Part shown: one piece after another, positions 26,221 to 35,289 of the stretch
Layout: the number at the start of each line of letters is the position of its first letter
Position numbering within the stretch: the first letter of the stretch is position 1
Source of the DNA: JAUVXJ01 sp034411995
GTDB lineage: Bacteria; Chloroflexota; Anaerolineae; UBA7937; B3-Chlor
Direction of reading: 5' to 3'
Assembly: GCA_034411995.1 (NCBI GenBank)
Contig: DAOUME010000013.1
Span: 1 to 64,000, forward strand
DNA length: 64,000 nucleotides
Notes under the pieces: model-generated
Told to the model about the DNA's origin: nothing
Seen by the model: the letters and a program-made list of their open reading frames with translations, nothing else
Databases searched by the model: none
Made by a program: the position numbers and the translations under genes

Positions 26221-26898
26221 CTATTCCTCGAACTTGTAGCCTATGCCATAGACGGTCTTGATGTGTCGAGGGCTGCGTGAGTCCGCTTCGACTTTTTGGC
26301 GCAGGTTCTTGATGTGGACATCGATGGTCCGCTCGTACCCTTCGTAGGTGTACCCCTGCACCGATTCCAGTAACTGCGAGCGGCTGAAGGCCCTTCCCGG
26401 ATCCTCCATCAGTGTGGCCAACAGGTCGAACTCTGTGGGTGTCAGGTCTACGACCTCGCCTCGCACCTCCACAGAGTGGCGGGACAGATCGATGGTGATC
26501 TCACCATGAGACAAACGTGCTGGCCTGGAGGGCGTGCCTCTCACCCGGCGGAGCACGCTCCGCACGCGAGCGACCAGCTCTCGCGGAGAAAAAGGCTTGG
26601 TCACATAGTCGTCCGCGCCAAGCTCCAGGCCGATCAGCTTGTCGCTCTCCTCCACCCTCGCCGTGAGCATGATGATGGGCACGTCCGATTCTTTCCTCAA
26701 GGCCCGGCACACGTCCCAGCCATCCATCTCAGGCAGCATCAGGTCCAGGATCACCAGATCTGGCTTGTCGTGGCGAGCGATCTGCATGGCCTTCTTGCCG
26801 TCGTAGGCCACACTCACGTCGAATCCGGCCTGCTCCAGGTAGGCCCGCACGACTTTCACGATCCCGGGATCGTCGTCAACTATCAGTACTCGGCTCAT
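26221..26898 (-). CDS. OmpR/PhoB-family response regulator
   Basis: 225 residues. The receiver begins RVLIVDDDPGIVKVV, with the phosphoacceptor in LVILDLMLPEMDGWD and the conserved lysine in YVTKPFSPREL. The C-terminal winged helix (LTPTEFDLLATLMEDPGRAFSRSQLLESV ... VDVHIKNLRQKVE) is of OmpR/PhoB type, which binds direct repeats with 11 bp period. Exactly such repeats precede five promoters at 33-39 kb, which makes this protein the best local candidate to bind them. Confidence 0.93.
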   Translation of the reverse strand: MSRVLIVDDDPGIVKVVRAYLEQAGFDVSVAYDGKKAMQIARHDKPDLVILDLMLPEMDGWDVCRALRKESDVPIIMLTARVEESDKLIGLELGADDYVTKPFSPRELVARVRSVLRRVRGTPSRPARLSHGEITIDLSRHSVEVRGEVVDLTPTEFDLLATLMEDPGRAFSRSQLLESVQGYTYEGYERTIDVHIKNLRQKVEADSRSPRHIKTVYGIGYKFEE

Positions 26899-26946
26899 TC
26901 GAGATTCTCCAACCGCTCACCGCGACCCCACAACAGGCACACCAGG

Positions 26947-26976
26947 AGCATACCCCATGACCTGTCCTCCAGTCAA
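26947..26976 (-). promoter_or_regulatory. Candidate promoter of the two-component operon
   Basis: Minus strand: TTGACT (26976-26971), 18-base spacer, TATGCT (26952-26947), about 50 bp before the regulator's start. No tandem repeat of the type seen at 33-39 kb lies here, so the pair may not autoregulate through that box. Confidence 0.6.
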
Positions 26977-27021
26977 AGTGTTTGAGGACCTGGATCCCGC
27001 CTGCACCAGGACGCGACTCCG

Positions 27022-28215
27022 TCAAGACGCCCACGAAATCACTCTCTCATACATCCCAGTATACTGGATTTGGAGCGATGCCGTGACGTTCTCCAGTATC
27101 TTTGTCTGATGGCTGCCATCGGCGTCCATCACAAAGAACCCCCATGCTCCCCCCCGGTCCGACAGAAAGACGATCTGCTCTCCATCTGGACTCCACGCGG
27201 GAGCCACGTTGTTGGGCCGAGGCCTGACGTAGTTGGAACTGCTGGTCAACGGATGTCGATCGCTGCCGTCAGCGTTCATCACGTAGATCTCCCAATGGTC
27301 GTGCTGCCAGTGCATGAAGGCGATCCTCGTGCCATCGGGAGACCACACCGGGTAGTGGTCGTTCGTGTTATTGGTCAACACAGCGTTGTTCGGCCCTTCG
27401 ACTGTCGTCAGGCACAAACCGTGGTTTTCCGTGGGTAGAGCGCCACTATCACCGCCGTCGTAGACCAGCCATTCTCCGTCGGGAGACCAGGTGGGGGAGA
27501 AGGAAAAACGGTCCACGTAGGGCTGGTGCAGATACCCGTCGGCAACGTCCACCACGCCCACGTGCCACTCGGTCTGTACGTGACCGGGCATCGTCCTGCA
27601 GTCTCCGCCCATACACATCTGGTTCGGCGCAGTCATGCCCTCCGTCTGGAAGTAGAAGGCTATCTGTGTACCATCGGGAGACCACACCGGGGCCCGGGCC
27701 ACGTTGGAGCTGAACAGCAACTTCTCGCCGCTGCCGTCGGCATTGATGGTGTAGATCCCCCAGGGTTCGCTCCAGCGAGACAAAGTCACCTGGCTGCCAT
27801 CGGGGGACCAATCCGGGTCCATGCCGGTGGTCAGGCGCGTGAGATCGCTGCCATCCGCGTTCACAGTGTAGATGTCGCCGCCGCTGGCTACCTGAAACAC
27901 GAAATGACCCTCCAGGCCCGTGGTCGATGCTTCCTCAGCGGCGCGCGCCGCCGCGGGTACACTGGCAGCCGCAACCACCTCCATCGTGGCCGTGGGCGTC
28001 GGCGTCTGCGTGGGCTCCGCTGCCGTGGCCGTCGGCTCCGGTGTGCTCGTCGGCGACTGGTTCGCGGGGCCGGGTTCTGGTCTCATCGTGGCCGTGTCTT
28101 CCCGGATCACCGGAGAGGCCTCGGAACCGGCGGTGTCCGAAGCTTCCGGGACTGTCGCCTGTCCACAACCAGACAACAGCAGCAAGACAAGCCACAGCAG
28201 CAAGGTTCTTTTCAT
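27022..28215 (-). CDS. Lipoprotein with TolB-like WD40/PD40 beta-propeller
   Basis: 397 residues. A signal peptide with lipobox (LLLLSGCGQ) is followed by a long Thr/Pro-rich linker (about 25-100) and repeated propeller blades such as IYTVNADGSDLTRLT, DPDWSPDGSQ and PVWSPDGTQIAF. This is the TolB/PD40 fold, usually a protein-binding scaffold outside the membrane. It is the last gene of the operon that starts at 32958 with the efflux adaptor, so it may work with that exporter or monitor the envelope. Confidence 0.85.
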   Translation of the reverse strand: MKRTLLLWLVLLLLSGCGQATVPEASDTAGSEASPVIREDTATMRPEPGPANQSPTSTPEPTATAAEPTQTPTPTATMEVVAAASVPAAARAAEEASTTGLEGHFVFQVASGGDIYTVNADGSDLTRLTTGMDPDWSPDGSQVTLSRWSEPWGIYTINADGSGEKLLFSSNVARAPVWSPDGTQIAFYFQTEGMTAPNQMCMGGDCRTMPGHVQTEWHVGVVDVADGYLHQPYVDRFSFSPTWSPDGEWLVYDGGDSGALPTENHGLCLTTVEGPNNAVLTNNTNDHYPVWSPDGTRIAFMHWQHDHWEIYVMNADGSDRHPLTSSSNYVRPRPNNVAPAWSPDGEQIVFLSDRGGAWGFFVMDADGSHQTKILENVTASLQIQYTGMYERVISWAS

Positions 28216-28278
28216 GGTCGGCTACATCCTCTATTGTCCGTCACACCAGAAGCGATCCGCGAACCCCAACACATCCGC

Positions 28279-28941
28279 TCACGATTCGGCCGCCCGCGTC
28301 TGCAGAAGTTCGATCACTGCGTCCGTCATGCCCGTACCGAACCCCATGCCCATCCCCCCACGACCGGCCACGATAGTGGCGCGCGCTTCTGGGCCGAGAT
28401 CTCCGAAGCCGCCAGGACCCATGCCCGGTCCACCCTCTCCGCCGCCGGGCGGTGCGATCATGATCCCGCCCTCTGGAGGAACAAAACGCCACCCCTCTTG
28501 GTTATCGCTGTTGTCGGACTGTCTCTGCTGGCGGCCCATGCCCAATTCTTCAAACAGGGCCCGCATGTCCTCCGGGCTCATCTCCTCGATGGCCGCCATC
28601 TGCTCTGGCGTCATCGCTTCCTGGATCTGCTTGTAGACCACCTCCACCTCCACCTGAGAGGAGGTACTGCTCTCCTGCAACGCCCGGAGCATCTGCCACA
28701 AGGGCAACAACTCCTGCGCCTGCGCCGGCGTCACCGCGAGAGGTGTGTCTTCCAGCATCAGCGTCCCTGCCGGTAGTTTCATGGACTCAGGCATTTCGCC
28801 GCCACCGAAGAAGCCCCCAGGCGTGGCCCAGGCCGCGCCAGGAGTTCCAGTCGTCGTCTCGGCCTGGCTACTACTCCCACACGCCGCCAACCCCACGATC
28901 AGCACCAACAACAAGCTTAGGATCCTCGCCGCACGTACCAT
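28279..28941 (-). CDS. Lipoprotein of unknown function, paralogue of the next gene upstream
   Basis: 220 residues from ATG 28941 (AAGGGAAG upstream). Signal peptide and lipobox LIVGLAACG. The middle part, GTLMLEDTPLAVTPAQAQELLPLWQMLRAL, is nearly repeated in the neighbouring gene at 28962-29579, so they are tandem duplicates. The C-terminal half is Gly/Met/Pro-rich (GGMGMGFGTGM). Helical segments with acidic and glutamine content suggest a small binding protein. It lies in an operon with a MacB-type exporter. Confidence 0.75.
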   Translation of the reverse strand: MVRAARILSLLLVLIVGLAACGSSSQAETTTGTPGAAWATPGGFFGGGEMPESMKLPAGTLMLEDTPLAVTPAQAQELLPLWQMLRALQESSTSSQVEVEVVYKQIQEAMTPEQMAAIEEMSPEDMRALFEELGMGRQQRQSDNSDNQEGWRFVPPEGGIMIAPPGGGEGGPGMGPGGFGDLGPEARATIVAGRGGMGMGFGTGMTDAVIELLQTRAAES

Positions 28942-28961
28942 GGTTCTTCCCTTTCGCGATC

Positions 28962-29579
28962 TCACAGTTCGGCGGATCGCCACTCCAGGAGCTCGATCAC
29001 CTGGTCTACCTGAGCAGTCCGCATTCCGGAATTCGTCCGCTCCGTCACGAGGCTTGCCTGCTGCCCCAAGCTGAGATCACCCAGGCCGCCTGGATCCATA
29101 CCCACCGGACCCTGTCCGCCCTCGGGTGGCACCATCTCCGGCAGGCGAGCATCGCCTCCGCTACTATCGGCGGCGTCGCCCTCGCCAGCCGTTCCCGATC
29201 CCTGGGTCAGGGACTGCATGTCTTCCTGAGTCATCGCCTCGATGGCCGCCAGTTGCTCCGCCGTCATCGCCGTCTGGATCTGATGGACCACAGCCTCGGT
29301 CTCCACCTGTGCCGAGGTGCCACTCTCCTCCAGAGCTCGGAGCATCTGCCATAGGGGCAGTAGCTCTTGCGCCTGAGCCGGCGTCACCGCACCGGCCGTC
29401 CCTTCCAGCATCAACGTGCCTAGCGATAGCCGCGTGGACACCGACACGGTGATACCGTCGGGTAGTTTCGCAGACCCGGTTGCGTCGCTTACCGCCGTCG
29501 TGCCAGCCTCGCCACCCCCACAGGCCGCCAGTGCCATTGCCAGCACCAACAAAACACCCGTAGTGATTCTCCGTACCAT
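28962..29579 (-). CDS. Lipoprotein of unknown function, tandem paralogue
   Basis: 205 residues from ATG 29579 (AAGGGGAAG upstream). Lipobox ALAACGGG. It shares GTLMLEGTAGAVTPAQAQ, ELLPLWQMLRALEES and the following helices with the gene downstream. An open frame extends back to 29765, but that part overlaps the permease gene on the same strand and is not supported. Function unknown; operon context points to export or an envelope stress response. Confidence 0.75.
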   Translation of the reverse strand: MVRRITTGVLLVLAMALAACGGGEAGTTAVSDATGSAKLPDGITVSVSTRLSLGTLMLEGTAGAVTPAQAQELLPLWQMLRALEESGTSAQVETEAVVHQIQTAMTAEQLAAIEAMTQEDMQSLTQGSGTAGEGDAADSSGGDARLPEMVPPEGGQGPVGMDPGGLGDLSLGQQASLVTERTNSGMRTAQVDQVIELLEWRSAEL

Positions 29580-29613
29580 GTTCTTCCCCTTCACGTCACC
29601 CGGCATCTTCCAG

Positions 29614-30855
29614 CTATTCATGGCGCAAGGCTTCGATAGGGTCGAGCTGCGACGCTCGGTTGGCAGGGAAGAAGCCGAAGAAGACCCCCACCGCGGCCGC
29701 CGAGCCAAAGGCCAGCAGGATGGACTGCAGCAAGACCACTGTCCGCATGTCGCTGGTTCGACCAAAGACCCACGAACCGCCCACGCCGGCCAGCACCCCG
29801 ATCAGGCCACCCACCAAGCTGAGCACGAGGGCCTCGACCAGGAATTGCCGCCGGATGTCCGAAGGCGCGGCCCCCACCGCCTGGCGGATGCCGATCTCTC
29901 TTGTGCGCTCCGTGACGCTGACCAACATGATATTCATAATGCCGATGCCGCCTACCAGCAGAGAGACGCCGGCCACCCAGGCCAGCAGCGAGCGAAAGGC
30001 AGCCGTCGTCGCCTCCTGAGTCTGGATGATGTCCTCCTGGGTATAGATGGTGAAGTCCGGATTCTCCCCTTCTGTGATGTCGTGACGGCGGGTCAGTAGC
30101 GCGTCGATCTGCGAAATGGCCTTGTCCATCGTATCCCTGTTCTCTGCCTGGACGTAGATGGTCATCACCATGTCGCCGAACCGCCGGCTGAAGCTGAACC
30201 GTTGGAAAGCGACGGTGAGGGGCACGTAGACCCTCTGATCGTAATCGGTCTGACCCACCAACCCTTTCTCGGCCATGACGCCGACGACCGTCAGCCTCAC
30301 GCTTCCCGCAGTGATACTCTGGCCGATGGGGTCACCGTCCCCGAAGAGGTCTTGTGCCGTGGTGTAGGCCAGCACCGCCACCTTGGCCTTGCGGTCCAGG
30401 TCCTGCTGGGTGAAGAAACGGCCATCGGCCAACTCCACACCGCGGACCTGCGGGAAGTCCGGCATCGCTCCAATGACATTGGTCTGGATGGTCGTCGAGT
30501 CAGCTCGCACGACCTGATCGTTGGCCATCTGTTCTGCGACCACGCCGCTGATCCCGCTCACCTGCTCGCGGATGGCCAATGCATCGTCGTAGCTCAGTCC
30601 CTGGCTCATGGCCCTCGCGCCCTCAGGGCCCACGCCCATGCGCACCGTCCCACCAAAGCCACGCTGGACCATGATCAGATTGGATCCCAGGCCCTGGATC
30701 CTTTCCGCGATGGTCGCCTCGGTGCCGGCGCTTACCGCCATCATGATGATCACCGCCGAAACGCCGATGATGATCCCCAGCATAGTCAAGAAGGAGCGTA
30801 CCTTGTTGACGGCGATTCCTTCCCAGGCCACTCGGATGGTCTGCCACAGGTTCAT
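29614..30855 (-). CDS. MacB-type ABC transporter permease
   Basis: 413 residues. An N-terminal membrane helix (RSFLTMLGIIIGVSAVIIMMAVSAG), a large periplasmic MacB_PCD domain and three C-terminal FtsX helices ending EALRHE. With the ATPase and the adaptor next to it, this makes a MacAB-like tripartite-style machine that moves substrates or transmits force across the envelope. It starts 1 bp after the ATPase stop codon. Confidence 0.93.
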   Translation of the reverse strand: MNLWQTIRVAWEGIAVNKVRSFLTMLGIIIGVSAVIIMMAVSAGTEATIAERIQGLGSNLIMVQRGFGGTVRMGVGPEGARAMSQGLSYDDALAIREQVSGISGVVAEQMANDQVVRADSTTIQTNVIGAMPDFPQVRGVELADGRFFTQQDLDRKAKVAVLAYTTAQDLFGDGDPIGQSITAGSVRLTVVGVMAEKGLVGQTDYDQRVYVPLTVAFQRFSFSRRFGDMVMTIYVQAENRDTMDKAISQIDALLTRRHDITEGENPDFTIYTQEDIIQTQEATTAAFRSLLAWVAGVSLLVGGIGIMNIMLVSVTERTREIGIRQAVGAAPSDIRRQFLVEALVLSLVGGLIGVLAGVGGSWVFGRTSDMRTVVLLQSILLAFGSAAAVGVFFGFFPANRASQLDPIEALRHE

Positions 30856-30856
30856 C

Positions 30857-31552
30857 TCACCTCTCCTGGCCGTCCACCACGCGCCCGTCCCTAAGCAAGA
30901 TGATGCGCTCTGCCTGTTTGCCCAGGTCCAGCTCGTGGGTGATCATGGCGACCGTGCGCCCCCGCTCGTGAAGTCCATGTAGGACGTCGACGATCTCCTG
31001 GCTGGCAGTGGTATCCAGGTTGCCGGTGGGCTCGTCGGCCAGGATGAGAAGTGGGTCGTTGACCAGGGCCCTGGCGATGGCTACTCGCTGTTGCTCTCCA
31101 CCAGACATCTCGTTCGGTCGATGACCGGTGCGGTCGCCGAGGCCCACCACTTCGAGCGCCTCTCGGGCCAGCTTCTCCCGCTCAGAAGCATTCCGGCGGT
31201 CACGATGGCTGTACAGCAGTGGTAGCATGACGTTCTTCATAGCAGAGCTCCGAGCGAGCAGATTATACGACTGGAAGACGAACCCAATCTGGCGATTGCG
31301 AATACGCGCCAATTGGGTCTTGTTCAGCCTGCTCACGTCCTGGCCGCCCAGCCAGTACTCGCCTTCCGTCGGCCGATCCAGGCAGCCCAGGATGTTCATC
31401 AAGGTGCTCTTGCCGGAGCCCGAGGGCCCCATGATGGCCACGAACTCCCCTTCGTCGATGGCCAGGTTGACCCCGTCTAGGGCGTGCACAGCAATAGCGC
31501 CCATCCCATAGACCTTCTTGAGGTCCCGAACTTCGATCAGATGCTGGTTCAT
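30857..31552 (-). CDS. MacB/LolD-type ABC transporter ATPase
   Basis: 231 residues with Walker A GPSGSGKST, signature MSGGEQQRVAIARAL, Walker B LLILADEPTGNLD and an H-loop histidine in MITHELD. The LolD/MacB ATPase type is paired with an FtsX-like permease. Its start overlaps the adaptor's stop by 4 bp, so the three genes are translationally coupled. Confidence 0.95.
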   Translation of the reverse strand: MNQHLIEVRDLKKVYGMGAIAVHALDGVNLAIDEGEFVAIMGPSGSGKSTLMNILGCLDRPTEGEYWLGGQDVSRLNKTQLARIRNRQIGFVFQSYNLLARSSAMKNVMLPLLYSHRDRRNASEREKLAREALEVVGLGDRTGHRPNEMSGGEQQRVAIARALVNDPLLILADEPTGNLDTTASQEIVDVLHGLHERGRTVAMITHELDLGKQAERIILLRDGRVVDGQER

Positions 31553-32958
31553 TGGCCTACTCCGCTCACGGTTCCGGTGCTGACCTGGTCTCCCTGCTGC
31601 AAACCACTGGTGATCTCGGCGTAGGAATAGTCCTGCAGCCCTACCTCCACTTGACGCATCTGGAGCTCGCCATCTACCATCACGAAGACCGCATACTGAC
31701 CCGGGGCGAGCTCCCGGAGCGCCTCCACCGGCACCAGCAGCACGTTCTCCGCTTTCCCGGCGATGACCTCCACCGTGCCACCCAACCCCATGGGCAGTGA
31801 GGCCAGCACACCCGACTGCTGTTCATCGGGCTCCAGCCTGGCCAGAGCCTCTACCGCTGGCGCTCCCTCTACCTGCACCAGAGCTGGGTCTACGCGCACC
31901 ACGTGCCCGCTGAAGACCGTGTCGGGCAGTGCGTCGAAAGTCACCTGCACCTCGTGACCTACGGCGATCAACTCCAGGTCAGTCTCATCCAGGTAGAAAT
32001 CCACCAGAGGCTGAGACACATCAGCTAGGGTGACCATTGCTGAGGTACCCACCGCCTCACCAGCGGAAGCCGCCACTGTGGTGACGGTACCCGAGACCGG
32101 CGCCGTGAGGGTCGTCTCGTCGAGCGCGCGTTGGGCAGAGTCCACATTGAGCTGCGCTTGCTCCACGTTCAATTGGGCTGTTTCGAGCTCCTCGGACGTC
32201 CCTCCGCTCCTCAGGGAGTCGAGATTCGACTGAGCCTGAGCGACGCTGGCCCTCGCCGAAGCGATCTCCTCCGCTGAGGCAGGGGCCATCGCGAGGTCGT
32301 AGTTCGCCTTGGCTTTGTCATAGGCTGCCGTGGCCGACCACAGCTCCAGGGCCTGGGAGGACAGGGCAGCGTCCGGCCGCCAGGAGACACTGTCATAGGC
32401 GGACTGGGCCTGCTGGAGCGTCTTCTCAGCCGTGGCCAGATCCGCCTGGGCGATGGTAATCTCCTCTGCCGAAGGGCCGTTGAGCAGGTCTTGCAGGGCG
32501 TCTTGGGCACTGGACAACTGGTACTGGGCCGCCGCCAGCTCTGACGCATCCGGCGTTCCGGTCAACGCGGCCAACTGGAGCTCCGCGAGGCGCATGTTGA
32601 TCTTCGCCTGGGCTACCTGCGATTGCGCATCGGTGTCATCCAGGCGGGCCAACACATCACCGGCCTGCACTTTGTCTCCCACCTCGACCAGGACCTCCTT
32701 CAGACGTCCACCGCTACTGAAGCTCACATCCAACTGCGCATTGGGGACCAGCGTGCCTGTGCCACTGGCAGCTACTACCAGATTGCCCCGTCGCACCGTC
32801 GCTGTTTGGACGGTCTCTTCGTTGCTTGCCGTCTGCGCTTGTTGACGCTGCGTGTAGTAGTAGTACGAGCCCCCTCCTGCGGCCAAAAGCACAACGATGG
32901 CCAGAGCGACAACGATCACTACACGCCTCTTTCTGAGCCAGGAACTCACAGCACTCAT
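31549..32958 (-). CDS. HlyD/MacA-type efflux adaptor (membrane fusion protein)
   Basis: 469 residues. An N-terminal membrane helix (VVIVVALAIVVLLAAGGG) is followed by a barrel-sandwich domain (VVAASGTGTLVPNAQLDVSF), a long alpha-helical hairpin (about 115-270, AEKTLQQAQSAYDSV) and beta-barrel domains. First gene of an operon with the ABC pair and three lipoproteins. In a monoderm-like cell it would link the exporter to extracellular partners. Controlled by the tandem repeat box at 33030-33057. Confidence 0.9.
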   Translation of the reverse strand: MSAVSSWLRKRRVVIVVALAIVVLLAAGGGSYYYYTQRQQAQTASNEETVQTATVRRGNLVVAASGTGTLVPNAQLDVSFSSGGRLKEVLVEVGDKVQAGDVLARLDDTDAQSQVAQAKINMRLAELQLAALTGTPDASELAAAQYQLSSAQDALQDLLNGPSAEEITIAQADLATAEKTLQQAQSAYDSVSWRPDAALSSQALELWSATAAYDKAKANYDLAMAPASAEEIASARASVAQAQSNLDSLRSGGTSEELETAQLNVEQAQLNVDSAQRALDETTLTAPVSGTVTTVAASAGEAVGTSAMVTLADVSQPLVDFYLDETDLELIAVGHEVQVTFDALPDTVFSGHVVRVDPALVQVEGAPAVEALARLEPDEQQSGVLASLPMGLGGTVEVIAGKAENVLLVPVEALRELAPGQYAVFVMVDGELQMRQVEVGLQDYSYAEITSGLQQGDQVSTGTVSGVGQ

Positions 32959-33014
32959 ACTTTCTCTAACCTCTAATCCCCACCTACGGGGAGCATCGGC
33001 CTCTTCCTACGGAA

Positions 33015-33057
33015 ATGGTACCATGGGACCGTGAAGGAACTGTTAGCGGATCATGAA
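33015..33057 (-). promoter_or_regulatory. PhoB-like tandem repeat box and -10, adaptor-ABC operon
   Basis: Minus strand, reading 5' to 3': TTCATG (33057-33052), N5, CTAACA (33046-33041), N5, TTCACG (33035-33030), N9, then TACCAT (33020-33015) as the -10 box. Three hexamers at exact 11 bp period replace the usual -35. The same layout recurs at four other promoters in the region. Confidence 0.75.
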
Positions 33058-33182
33058 GCCGCGGTGTGTAATCTGTCGGTCTCGTGGGCTCTCCTGGCGC
33101 TATCGCCACCCTCGCCGGTCACCACACCGCCCTCTGAACCTGGTCGATGACCCACGCCCTGACTCGATGTTCGCCCATTAGC

Positions 33183-34766
33183 CTACTCCGTGGGCACCAT
33201 GCCCGTGCTGATCACGTCTCCCTCCTGCAAGCCACTGATGATCTCGGCGTAGGCGTAGTCCATGACGCCGACCTCCACTTGGCGCATTTGCAGTTCGCCG
33301 TCAACCATCACAAACACGGCGTACTGCCCAGGGGAGAGCTCCCTCAGGGCCTCGGTTGGCACCAGCAGCGCGTTCTCCGCGCGGGCCGCGATGATCTCCA
33401 CGGAGGCGTTCGCCCCAATGGGCAGCACCGAAGGCACTCCCAGGTCCTCGTCCAGACTGGCGTAGACCAGCACAGTCGGAGCATTCTGCATGGACTGCAA
33501 TTCAGGCTCCACCCGCACCACGTGAGCGGTGAACACATCGTCGGGCAAGGCATCGAAGACCGCTTCCACCTCGTACCCGGGCACGACACTGCCCAGATCC
33601 ACCTCGTCCACCCAGATCTCGATCTGCGGATCCGACAGATCAGCCAGAGCGACTATGGATCCGGTGCCCACCGTCTCGCCGGCCTGGGCCTGCACGGCGG
33701 TGATCACGCCAGCAAAGGGCGCCACGATGGTGGCCCCCTCCAGAGCAGCGCGGGCATCCTCCAGGACCGCCTCAGCGCTGCTCAGCTTGACCTGCGCCAT
33801 ATCGACGTCCGTGGCCTTGGGGCCCGACTGCATTTCAGCGAGAGCCTCCTGAGCCTTCTGCAGATTGTACTCGCACTCGGCCACCTGTTCCTTGCCCTGG
33901 TCGACCTCGGCAGCAGCCTGACGGGCCGAACCGAGGCGCTCTTTCACCGCCAACAAGCGGTCCCAGAGCGCGAACACCTGCTCCTGGCTTACCTCGCCCG
34001 CTCTGTACTTCTCTCCCATCTCGGCATATCTGCCCTGATACCAGGCGTAGTCATTCTCGCACACGGCCACGTCCTCGGACCCAGGCGGACACGCCACAGC
34101 CTCGTTGAGTCTCTCTTCCGCCCATAACAGGTTGTTCGAGGCTGCGTCCAATTCCTCGCGGCTGCTCTCGCCCGCCTCATACCTATCTGCCTCCTGATAG
34201 TAGTTCTCCTCGTACCAACTGTACTCGTACTCCAGATCGACGACGCTCTCGTACAGACACGCCGACGGTTCCACAGCCGCCGAGAGATTGTCCCTGGCGT
34301 TCGCCAGCGCCGTGTTAGCCTGATCCACGGCCAGGTACGCCTGACTGAGGTCCAACTGGCTGTAGGGGTTCTCCGCACTCTCCAGGTTATCCTGGGCCAC
34401 CGCGAGGTCCGTCTCGGCCTGGGTCACGGCCCGCTGGAGCGCTGCGGGGTCGATGCGGGCCAGCTCCTGCCCGCTTTCCACCCAGTCCCCCACCTCGACC
34501 AGGACTGCGGACACCACCCCGCCACTGTCAAAGCCCAGATCCACCTGGGAGGCCGGCATCAGTGTGCCGCTGCCGCCGACGGAGATGATCAGATTACCCC
34601 GGCGCACGCGAGACGTCTGGATGGTCTCGACTGCCGACGACCTCTGCGCCGGCAGATAGCGGGTGAAGTAGTACCAGCCGCCTGCGGCGGCCCCCACCGT
34701 CACCACCACCAAGATGAGAACGAGCGGCACCACCAGACGTCGTCCGCAAGCCAGCAACGTTCTCAT
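33183..34766 (-). CDS. Second HlyD/MacA-type adaptor with long coiled-coil insertion
   Basis: 527 residues, a paralogue of the adaptor at 31549. It ends in the same way (LSPGQYAVFVMVDGELQMRQVEVG). The helical hairpin is longer (about 95-330) and contains an aromatic- and glutamate-rich insertion (YEYSWYEENYYQEADRYEAG, later AVCENDYAWYQGRYAEMG) with several cysteines. No ABC genes are adjacent on its own transcript, so it may share the neighbouring exporter or act alone. It has its own tandem repeat promoter at 34820-34862. Confidence 0.85.
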   Translation of the reverse strand: MRTLLACGRRLVVPLVLILVVVTVGAAAGGWYYFTRYLPAQRSSAVETIQTSRVRRGNLIISVGGSGTLMPASQVDLGFDSGGVVSAVLVEVGDWVESGQELARIDPAALQRAVTQAETDLAVAQDNLESAENPYSQLDLSQAYLAVDQANTALANARDNLSAAVEPSACLYESVVDLEYEYSWYEENYYQEADRYEAGESSREELDAASNNLLWAEERLNEAVACPPGSEDVAVCENDYAWYQGRYAEMGEKYRAGEVSQEQVFALWDRLLAVKERLGSARQAAAEVDQGKEQVAECEYNLQKAQEALAEMQSGPKATDVDMAQVKLSSAEAVLEDARAALEGATIVAPFAGVITAVQAQAGETVGTGSIVALADLSDPQIEIWVDEVDLGSVVPGYEVEAVFDALPDDVFTAHVVRVEPELQSMQNAPTVLVYASLDEDLGVPSVLPIGANASVEIIAARAENALLVPTEALRELSPGQYAVFVMVDGELQMRQVEVGVMDYAYAEIISGLQEGDVISTGMVPTE

Positions 34767-34819
34767 CTCCCGCTCCTGCCTCCTCGCATCCGCGCCACGT
34801 TCTTGCTCCTGAAGTCCAA

Positions 34820-34862
34820 TGCTAACACCGAACCATGAAGGAACTGTTAAGGCTCCATGAAG
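34820..34862 (-). promoter_or_regulatory. PhoB-like tandem repeat box and -10, second adaptor
   Basis: Minus strand: TTCATG (34862-34857), N5, TTAACA (34851-34846), N5, TTCATG (34840-34835), N9, TAGCAT (34825-34820). The clearest copy of the element, with all three hexamers near consensus. Confidence 0.8.
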
Positions 34863-35192
34863 GTTGAATGTGGATTACGGCCAGCCATCCTCACGTGGCC
34901 CTCGTCGCCATCGTCGCCCACCGTTTTCAGCCTCGTCTCCGCAGAGAACTGCACTCCCCAGCTGTCTGGCCACGAACCATGCCCGGATTTGACAAAGCAT
35001 CAGTAAGTGGCAACGCTGCCATCGAAGTAGACGGAACCATGGTAGACCTCCCCGTCGTCCGGGGGGCGCGATCGCTCCTGGCCGACTATGAGGCGATCCA
35101 GGAGCGCGCTCGATCCCGCGCTGGGGAGTAGACCATCCTCCGCCCCCCTCGACCGTGGCCCGGGAGAGTCTGCTCGCCGCCAGGAACGACAA
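34863..35192. other. Intergenic stretch without a supported gene
   Basis: An 87-codon frame on the plus strand (34868-35131) has no relatives I recognise and starts inside the regulatory box. I see no other element before the terminator at 35193. Confidence 0.4.
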
Positions 35193-35220
35193 GGAGGGCC
35201 GGAAGACGATCCGGCCCTCC
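35193..35220 (-). terminator. Terminator after the secreted protein gene
   Basis: A perfect 10 bp stem, GGAGGGCCGG (35193-35202) with CCGGCCCTCC (35211-35220), 8-base loop, located 70 bp after the stop of the gene at 35290-35835. Confidence 0.8.
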
Positions 35221-35289
35221 CCTTCAGTGGTGGGCGCCTCTATGTTCCGTGCGCGTTTGGTTGGCGCCCAGAATCCTGTTGTCAGCCAG

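Noticed and set aside
29580..29765. N-terminal extension of the lipoprotein at 28962
   Set aside because: It overlaps the end of the permease gene in another frame and would place the lipobox far from the N-terminus.
34868..35131. 87-codon plus-strand ORF between the second adaptor and the secreted protein gene
   Set aside because: Its start lies in a regulatory repeat box, composition is Arg/Ala-rich without recognisable domain, and no convincing ribosome site is present.
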